DNA from: an uncultured bacterium
GTDB lineage: Bacteria; Planctomycetota; UBA1135; GCA-002686595
Assembly: GCA_913058555.1 (NCBI GenBank)
Contig: CAJXRJ010000272.1
Location: 1 to 9,107 of the forward strand
Direction: 5' to 3'
DNA length: 9,107 bases
Below, one piece after another: positions 5,113 to 9,107 of this stretch. The translations under genes and the position numbers were made by a program. Below the pieces are notes generated by a model. That model was not told the origin of the DNA, made no database searches, and saw only the letters and a program-made list of their open reading frames with translations. Within the stretch, counting starts at the first letter, position 1. Each line of letters begins with the position of its first letter.

Positions 5113-5994
5113 ATGGCTGGCATCAAGGAACTGCGCAATCGGATCAAGTCGATTGGCAACATCAAGCAGATCACGCGAGCGATGGAGATGGTCGCCTCGA
5201 CCAAGCTCCGCCGTTTCCAGGATCGTGCGATCGCTTCGCGGCCGTACAGCCAGGAGATCGCGGGCCTCGTCGCACGTCTCTCGTCGATGCTCGGCGACGA
5301 CGTGGCGGACAATCCGCTATTCAGCGCCGGCAAGGGCGAGAAGACGCTCGTCCTCTTGATCTCGTCGGACCGCGGACTCTGCGGCGCGTACAACACGAAC
5401 CTCTTCAGGGCCCTCGAGATCTGGGTCGCCGCGCGCGGCGAGAAGAAGGACTTCGAGTTCTTCGTCTACGGTCGCAAGGGCGCCCAGTACCTCACATCGC
5501 GCGGTTACCAGGTGAAGCGATTCATCACGGACCCGCCGATGGAAGATACGGACTACCGGAGCGCGGCCCTGACCGGGCGCATGCTGGTCGACGAGTTCGA
5601 ATCGGGCGACTACAAGGACGTGCACGTTGGCTTTACCGCCTTCGAGTCCATGGCCCGGTACAAACCGCAGGTCCTTCCGTTCCTGCCGCTCACCCCCGAG
5701 TCCCTCGGTGGTGGAGAGGACGACGGCACCGCGGCGGCGGATGCCATCATGGAGCCGGACGCCGAGACGATCTTCTCCGCCCTCGTCCCCAAGTACCTCG
5801 AGACCCGTATCTACAACGGTCTGCTCGAGGCTCTCACCAGCGAATACGCGAGCCGACGGTTCGCGATGAAGAACGCGACCGATGCCGCTTCCGACATGCA
5901 GAAGGAACTCAAGGGCATCTACAACCGCAAGCGCCAGGAAGGCATCACGAAGGAGCTGCTCGACATCGTCGGCGCTACCGAAGCCGTGAGGTGA
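5113..5994 (+). CDS. atpG: F-type ATP synthase subunit gamma
   Basis: Gamma, the central rotor shaft that couples c-ring rotation to conformational change in beta. The product has 293 residues. The N-terminal helix (MAGIKELRNRIKSIGNIKQI, then TRAMEMVASTKLRR) and the C-terminal helix (ASRRFAMKNATDAA to ITKELLDIVGATEAV) are the conserved coiled-coil pair inserted into the hexamer. The middle Rossmann-like domain contains SDRGLCGAYN (85-94). An acidic, Gly/Ala-rich stretch (199-211, GGGEDDGTAAADA) precedes MEPDAETIF. It looks like a lineage-specific loop and lacks the cysteine pair of the plant chloroplast redox switch. The ATG at 5113 gives the conserved N-terminus. The stop codon lies inside an 8-pair stem-loop (5988-6010) that begins a series of hairpins before atpD. 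Confidence 0.97.
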   Translation: MAGIKELRNRIKSIGNIKQITRAMEMVASTKLRRFQDRAIASRPYSQEIAGLVARLSSMLGDDVADNPLFSAGKGEKTLVLLISSDRGLCGAYNTNLFRALEIWVAARGEKKDFEFFVYGRKGAQYLTSRGYQVKRFITDPPMEDTDYRSAALTGRMLVDEFESGDYKDVHVGFTAFESMARYKPQVLPFLPLTPESLGGGEDDGTAAADAIMEPDAETIFSALVPKYLETRIYNGLLEALTSEYASRRFAMKNATDAASDMQKELKGIYNRKRQEGITKELLDIVGATEAVR

Positions 5995-6086
5995 TCCACG
6001 TCATCACCTCTTTCAGGGGCGCCTCTTTTGGGGGCGCATCCTGATGAGACGCCGCTTGCGGCACCCGCCCTTCCGAACCGAAGGGC
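5988..6086 (+). promoter_or_regulatory. Train of stem-loops between atpG and atpD
   Basis: Four consecutive hairpins: GAGGTGAT/ATCACCTC (5988-6010, containing the atpG stop and followed by TTT), GCGCCTC/GGGGCGC over TTTTG (6019-6037, one wobble), GCCG/CGGC over CTTG (6051-6062 including flanking pairs), and GCCCTTC/GAAGGGC over CGAACC (6067-6086). A 46-base C-rich leader, probably unstructured, then leads to atpD. The first could work as a weak terminator. As a set they suggest a structured barrier or processing region that leaves the atpD start accessible; this function is inference. Confidence 0.55.
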
Positions 6087-6095
6087 ACCCTCCCT

Positions 6096-6120
6096 CCGAA
6101 CACCCCAACGCATCCCCCTC
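6096..6120 (+). repeat. Leader motif pair, copy 2 (atpD leader)
   Basis: CCGAACACCCC (6096-6106) and CATCCCCCTC (6111-6120) repeat the pair found in the atpF leader at 2149-2180. Here the second block ends 12 bases before the ATG; in the atpF leader it is about 80 bases away. Confidence 0.5.
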
Positions 6121-6132
6121 CCTTCGAATCCC

Positions 6133-7596
6133 ATGAGCAGCGCTGCTACCTCCTCCGGAGCAAAAGGCTCGATCTCCCAGATCTTCGGCCCGGTCGTCGA
6201 CGTCCGGTTTCCCTCTGGAAACCTGCCCGCGATCTACAACTCGATCGAGGTCTTTGATCCGTCGGTCGGGATCGAGCTGACCCTTGAGGTGGCTCAGCAC
6301 CTCGGTGACGACGTCGTCCGCTGCGTCGCGATGGCCTCCACGGACGGCTGCCGCCGCGGCATGGAAGCTGTTGACACCGGCGCGCCGATCACGGTCCCCG
6401 TCGGCGAGCAGACGAAGGGTCGAATCTTCAACCTCCTCGGCCAGCCCCTCGACACCGTCGCCCGTGGCGAGATGGAGAAGGGCGAAGAGTGGCCCATTCA
6501 CCGTCCCGCGCCGCGCTTCGACGAGCAGGAAGCTGTTTCCGAGCTCTTCGAGACCGGCATCAAGGTCGTCGACCTTCTCTGCCCCTTCGCTAAGGGCGGC
6601 AAGATTGGCCTCTTCGGCGGCGCCGGTGTCGGCAAGACCGTTCTGATTCAGGAGCTCATCCGGATCACCGCGGTCGAGAAGGGTGGTTTCTCCGTGTTCG
6701 CCGGCGTCGGCGAGCGGACCCGCGAGGGCAACGACCTCTGGCTCGAGATGTCCGAGGCGAAGTACAGCCTTCCGGACGGCGGCGAGGCGTCGGTGATCGA
6801 CAACGCCGTTCTTGTCTTCGGTCAGATGAACGAGCCCCCCGGAGCACGCCTGCGCGTCGCCCTGACTGGCCTCACCATGGCGGAGTACTTCCGCGAGGAA
6901 AAGGGCCAGGACGTGCTGCTGTTCGTCGACAACATCTTCCGCTTCGTTCAGGCGGGTTCTGAGGTGTCGGCCCTCCTCGGCCGGATGCCCTCCGCCGTGG
7001 GTTACCAGCCCACGATGGCGTCGGAGATGGGTGCTCTTCAGGAGCGCATCACCACGACCAAGGATGGTTCCGTGACCTCGATGCAGGCCGTGTACGTGCC
7101 CGCTGACGACATCACTGACCCCGCGCCGGTGGCGACGTTCGCCCACCTCGACTCGACCATCATCCTGGACCGCGCGATCTCCGAGCTTGGCATCTACCCG
7201 GCCGTGGACCCTTTGAAGTCCACTTCGCGGATGCTCGACCCCCAGGTCGTCGGTGAAGAGCACTACAACACCGCCCGTCAGGTGCAGCAGACGCTTCAGC
7301 GCTACTCGGACCTCAAGGACATCATCGCGATCCTCGGCATCGAGGAGCTGTCCGACGAGGACAAGCTCGTTGTTTCCCGCGCGCGGCGGATCCAGAAGTT
7401 CCTGTCCCAGCCGTTCTTCGTGGCGGAGCAGTTCACCGGCATGGCCGGAGTGTTCGTGCCCCGCGAAGACACGGTGCGCTCCTTCCGCGAGATCCTCGAC
7501 GGTAAGCACGACGGCCTCGCTGAGGACGCGTTCTACATGGTCGCGAGCATCGAAGCCGCCGTCGAGAAGTCCAAGAAGTTGGATTCGGAAGACTGA
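6133..7596 (+). CDS. atpD: F-type ATP synthase subunit beta
   Basis: Catalytic beta subunit that makes and hydrolyses ATP. I place the start at the ATG at 6133 (487 residues). The frame is open upstream to a TTG at 6028, but that part is Pro/Arg-rich and overlaps the hairpin region, whereas from 6133 the conserved GSISQIFGPVVDVRFP follows within a dozen residues. Visible motifs are the P-loop GGAGVGKT (162-169), the catalytic glutamate and next arginine in GERTREGND (Glu194, Arg195), the Walker B strand VLLFVDNIFRF (261-271, Asp266), the family signature PAVDPLKSTS (356-365) and EELSDED (404-410), which corresponds to the DELSEED lever contacting gamma. Length and motifs are normal and no key residue is missing. 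No Shine-Dalgarno sequence is seen; the leader is C-rich, with CGAATC two bases before the ATG. Confidence 0.98.
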   Translation: MSSAATSSGAKGSISQIFGPVVDVRFPSGNLPAIYNSIEVFDPSVGIELTLEVAQHLGDDVVRCVAMASTDGCRRGMEAVDTGAPITVPVGEQTKGRIFNLLGQPLDTVARGEMEKGEEWPIHRPAPRFDEQEAVSELFETGIKVVDLLCPFAKGGKIGLFGGAGVGKTVLIQELIRITAVEKGGFSVFAGVGERTREGNDLWLEMSEAKYSLPDGGEASVIDNAVLVFGQMNEPPGARLRVALTGLTMAEYFREEKGQDVLLFVDNIFRFVQAGSEVSALLGRMPSAVGYQPTMASEMGALQERITTTKDGSVTSMQAVYVPADDITDPAPVATFAHLDSTIILDRAISELGIYPAVDPLKSTSRMLDPQVVGEEHYNTARQVQQTLQRYSDLKDIIAILGIEELSDEDKLVVSRARRIQKFLSQPFFVAEQFTGMAGVFVPREDTVRSFREILDGKHDGLAEDAFYMVASIEAAVEKSKKLDSED

Positions 7597-7603
7597 TCTC
7601 GTT

Positions 7604-7636
7604 GCGGATGGTCGGGCCTGATCCAGGCCCGTCCGC
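7604..7636 (+). other. Strong stem-loop after atpD
   Basis: CGGGCCTG pairs with CAGGCCCG over an ATC loop. After a four-base bulge (TGGT) on the left side, GCGGA pairs with TCCGC, giving thirteen pairs in all. It starts seven bases after the atpD stop and has no T-run behind it (CCGCGCAC), so a stabilising or processing role fits better than termination. Confidence 0.6.
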
Positions 7637-7681
7637 CCGCGCACTCAACGGACCCCAAGGGACCCACAAAGACACGCACCG

Positions 7682-8107
7682 ATGGCTGGCACGCTTTCAC
7701 TACGGGTGATCACCCCCGACCGCATCCTCCTGGATACGACGGCGGCGTCGATCAGCTTTCCGACCCTGGACGGCAGCGTCGGGATTCTCAAGGACCACGC
7801 GCCCATGGTGGCCGCCCTCGGCGTGGGCGAGTTGACCTACCGCGGCGATTCCGGCGGCGAAGAGATCCTCTTCGTGGCCGGCGGTTTCGCCGAGGTTCGC
7901 AGCAACACGGTGCGCGTCGTCACGGACGTGTCCGAGCCGATCTCCGAGATCGACGTGGAGCGAGCGGATCGGGCTGCCGAGCGCGCCCGCACGCGCCTCA
8001 AGCAGTACGAGTCGAACGAGGGCGAGGTACTTGACGTCCTACGCGCCCGTGCCGCGCTGGCCCGTGCGATCGCGCGCCAGCGTGCCGCGGGCCGTCGCCG
8101 TATCTGA
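7682..8107 (+). CDS. atpC: F-type ATP synthase subunit epsilon
   Basis: Epsilon, which sits at the foot of gamma and can inhibit ATP hydrolysis. The product has 141 residues. The N-terminal beta-sandwich (about 1-85) includes the conserved LDGSVGILKDHAPMVAAL. The C-terminal helical hairpin (about 88-140) is present, and it begins with IDVERA (90-95), fitting the I/LDxxRA motif linked to ATP binding by epsilon in Bacillus-type and E. coli enzymes. The second helix is very rich in Ala and Arg and ends AAGRRRI. A full-length C-terminal domain suggests that epsilon inhibition is possible here, but whether ATP binds cannot be told from sequence. CACGCACCGAT runs into the ATG and also occurs just before atpF. 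The stop overlaps the aspS start as TGATG. Confidence 0.96.
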   Translation: MAGTLSLRVITPDRILLDTTAASISFPTLDGSVGILKDHAPMVAALGVGELTYRGDSGGEEILFVAGGFAEVRSNTVRVVTDVSEPISEIDVERADRAAERARTRLKQYESNEGEVLDVLRARAALARAIARQRAAGRRRI

Positions 8108-9107
8108 TGGGTGCCCCCTTAGGATCGAAAGGCGCCACCTGGAAGCGCACCCACAACTGCGGTGAGTTGCGCGAGTCCCATGCGGGCACTCGGGTCGTGC
8201 TCAACGGCTGGGTTCAAACCCGCCGCAACCTCGGAGGCATCTATTTCGTCGACCTGCGGGACCGCTATGGCGTGACCCAGGTCATCCTCCCGGAGGATCT
8301 GGAAGCTTCCGTCAAGCTCGCCCGGGAGGACTGCGTGTCCATCGTCGGCGAAGTGGCGAAACGTGAGGCGCCCAACGATCGTATGCCCACCGGGCTGATC
8401 GAAGTGCGTGTCGAGTCGGTGGAGAAGCTGAGCTCATCGAAGACGCCCCCCTTCGAGATTGAAGAGAAGTCCGACACCGCGGTCGAGCTGCGACTCAAGT
8501 ACCGCTACTTGGACATTCGCCGTCCGGACCTGCAGCGCTCGCTCATGCACCGGAGCCGTTTCATCGGCGCCATGCGCAACGCGTTCCTCGAACGCGACTT
8601 TGCCGAGGTCGAGACGCCGATCCTCACCAAGGCGACCCCCGAGGGCGCGCGGGATTATCTCGTGCCGAGCCGCGTGCACGCCGGCGAGTTCTACGCGCTC
8701 CCGCAGTCGCCGCAGATCTTCAAACAGATCCTGATGGTGGGGGGCATGGACCGCTACTTCCAGGTGGCGCGATGCTTCCGCGATGAGGACCTGCGCGCCG
8801 ATCGCCAGCCCGAGTTCACCCAGCTCGACATGGAGATGTCCTTCGTCGAAGAAGAAGACGTCTTCGAGGCCTGGGAAGGGGTCCTGCGTGACACGTTCAA
8901 GAACGCCATGGGGGTCGAGATCCCTACGCCGTTCCCGCGCATGACGTGGCACGAAGCCATGGAGCGCTACGGCTCGGACAAGCCGGACACGCGTTTCGGC
9001 ATGGAGCTCATCAACGCGGAGGCCTGGGTTCCTGTGTCGGGCTTCGGCGTCTTCGAGAAGATCGTCGCAGGGGGCGGGCGGGTCATGGGCCTGACCGTGG
9101 CCGGTGG
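8107..9107 (+). CDS. aspS: Aspartyl-tRNA synthetase (3' partial)
   Basis: Class II synthetase that charges tRNA-Asp, continuing past the window edge; 333 codons are visible. The frame starts at the ATG inside TGATG and is uninterrupted. The N-terminal OB-fold anticodon domain shows RTHNCGELRESHAG and GWVQTRRNLGGIYFVDLRDR. Motif 1 lies around FLERDFAEVETPILTKATPE (160-179), followed by GARDYLVPSR and ALPQSPQIFKQILMV. Motif 2 is FRDEDLRADRQPEFTQLD (224-241). MTWHEAMERYGSDKPDTRF (279-297) then leads into the start of the bacterial-type GAD insertion (GFGVFEKIVAGGGRVMGL). Leu42, in RRNLGG, matches the Leu of E. coli rather than the His of the non-discriminating Pseudomonas enzyme. This hints at a tRNA-Asp-specific enzyme, but one residue is weak evidence. 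A short extra N-terminal stretch (MGAPLGSKGATW) precedes the usual start. The overlap with atpC suggests co-translation from the ATP synthase message. Confidence 0.96.
   Translation, partial: MGAPLGSKGATWKRTHNCGELRESHAGTRVVLNGWVQTRRNLGGIYFVDLRDRYGVTQVILPEDLEASVKLAREDCVSIVGEVAKREAPNDRMPTGLIEVRVESVEKLSSSKTPPFEIEEKSDTAVELRLKYRYLDIRRPDLQRSLMHRSRFIGAMRNAFLERDFAEVETPILTKATPEGARDYLVPSRVHAGEFYALPQSPQIFKQILMVGGMDRYFQVARCFRDEDLRADRQPEFTQLDMEMSFVEEEDVFEAWEGVLRDTFKNAMGVEIPTPFPRMTWHEAMERYGSDKPDTRFGMELINAEAWVPVSGFGVFEKIVAGGGRVMGLTVAG

Noticed and set aside
5705..5745. Redox-switch insertion in gamma, as in chloroplast enzymes
   Set aside because: The extra acidic Gly/Ala loop at residues 199-211 contains no cysteine pair.
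6028..6132. N-terminal extension of subunit beta from the TTG at 6028
   Set aside because: The extension is Pro/Arg-rich, overlaps predicted hairpins and is absent from known beta subunits; the ATG at 6133 fits the conserved N-terminus.
7614..7636. Intrinsic terminator after atpD
   Set aside because: The stem is strong, but no T-run follows and atpC continues on the same strand, so termination is not supported.
6013..7644. Long minus-strand open frame of 543 codons opposite atpD
   Set aside because: It mirrors atpD codon positions in GC-rich DNA and translates to His/Arg/Asp/Gly-rich sequence without domains; atpD is unquestionably the real gene.
1..9107. Mobile element, defence system, CRISPR array or novel multi-gene system
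   Set aside because: All sizeable coding space is accounted for by ATP synthase genes and aspS; there are no transposase-like frames, terminal repeats, spaced repeats or RNA genes that I can see.

Overview
The window is a high-GC bacterial chromosome segment carrying one continuous plus-strand F-type ATP synthase operon, followed by the start of an aspartyl-tRNA synthetase gene. The order is atpI-like (5' end outside the window), atpB (a), atpE (c), atpF (b), atpH (delta), atpA (alpha), atpG (gamma), atpD (beta), atpC (epsilon), aspS (3' end outside the window). All reading frames are intact and the catalytic residues I could check are present. Few starts have a Shine-Dalgarno sequence, and subunit a has a long N-terminal extension. 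Together with the high GC this would fit a planctomycete-like or other deep-branching Gram-negative lineage, but I cannot fix the taxonomy by eye.

Layout: 1-1465 holds the AtpI-like membrane protein and subunit a, joined by a GTGA stop/start overlap. 1466-1649 is a structured gap before atpE (1650-1919). 1920-2259 is a 340-base gap without a convincing gene. atpF and atpH (2260-3377) are again joined by GTGA. A perfect 20-base palindrome at the atpH 3' end and a 12-pair stem-loop just after its stop separate the stalk genes from atpA (3473-5041). atpG (5113-5994), atpD (6133-7596) and atpC (7682-8107) follow, each preceded by a gap with stem-loops. aspS starts inside the atpC stop codon (TGATG).

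Together the genes encode a complete Fo motor (a, b, c) and F1 head (alpha, beta, gamma, delta, epsilon). Residues in a and c point to proton rather than sodium coupling. The operon mixes two kinds of junction. Three are overlapping and probably translationally coupled (I-B, F-H, C-aspS). Six are gaps of 71 to 340 bases with stem-loops and a pyrimidine-rich, SD-poor leader (B-E, E-F, H-A, A-G, G-D, D-C). I infer that the gaps help set unequal subunit output, but this is not shown by the sequence alone.

I see no phage, insertion sequence, CRISPR, tRNA/rRNA or defence system. The most unusual items are the His/Asp-rich insert and possible lipobox in subunit a, the recurrent gap hairpins, the atpH palindrome, and short sequences shared between leaders of different genes.
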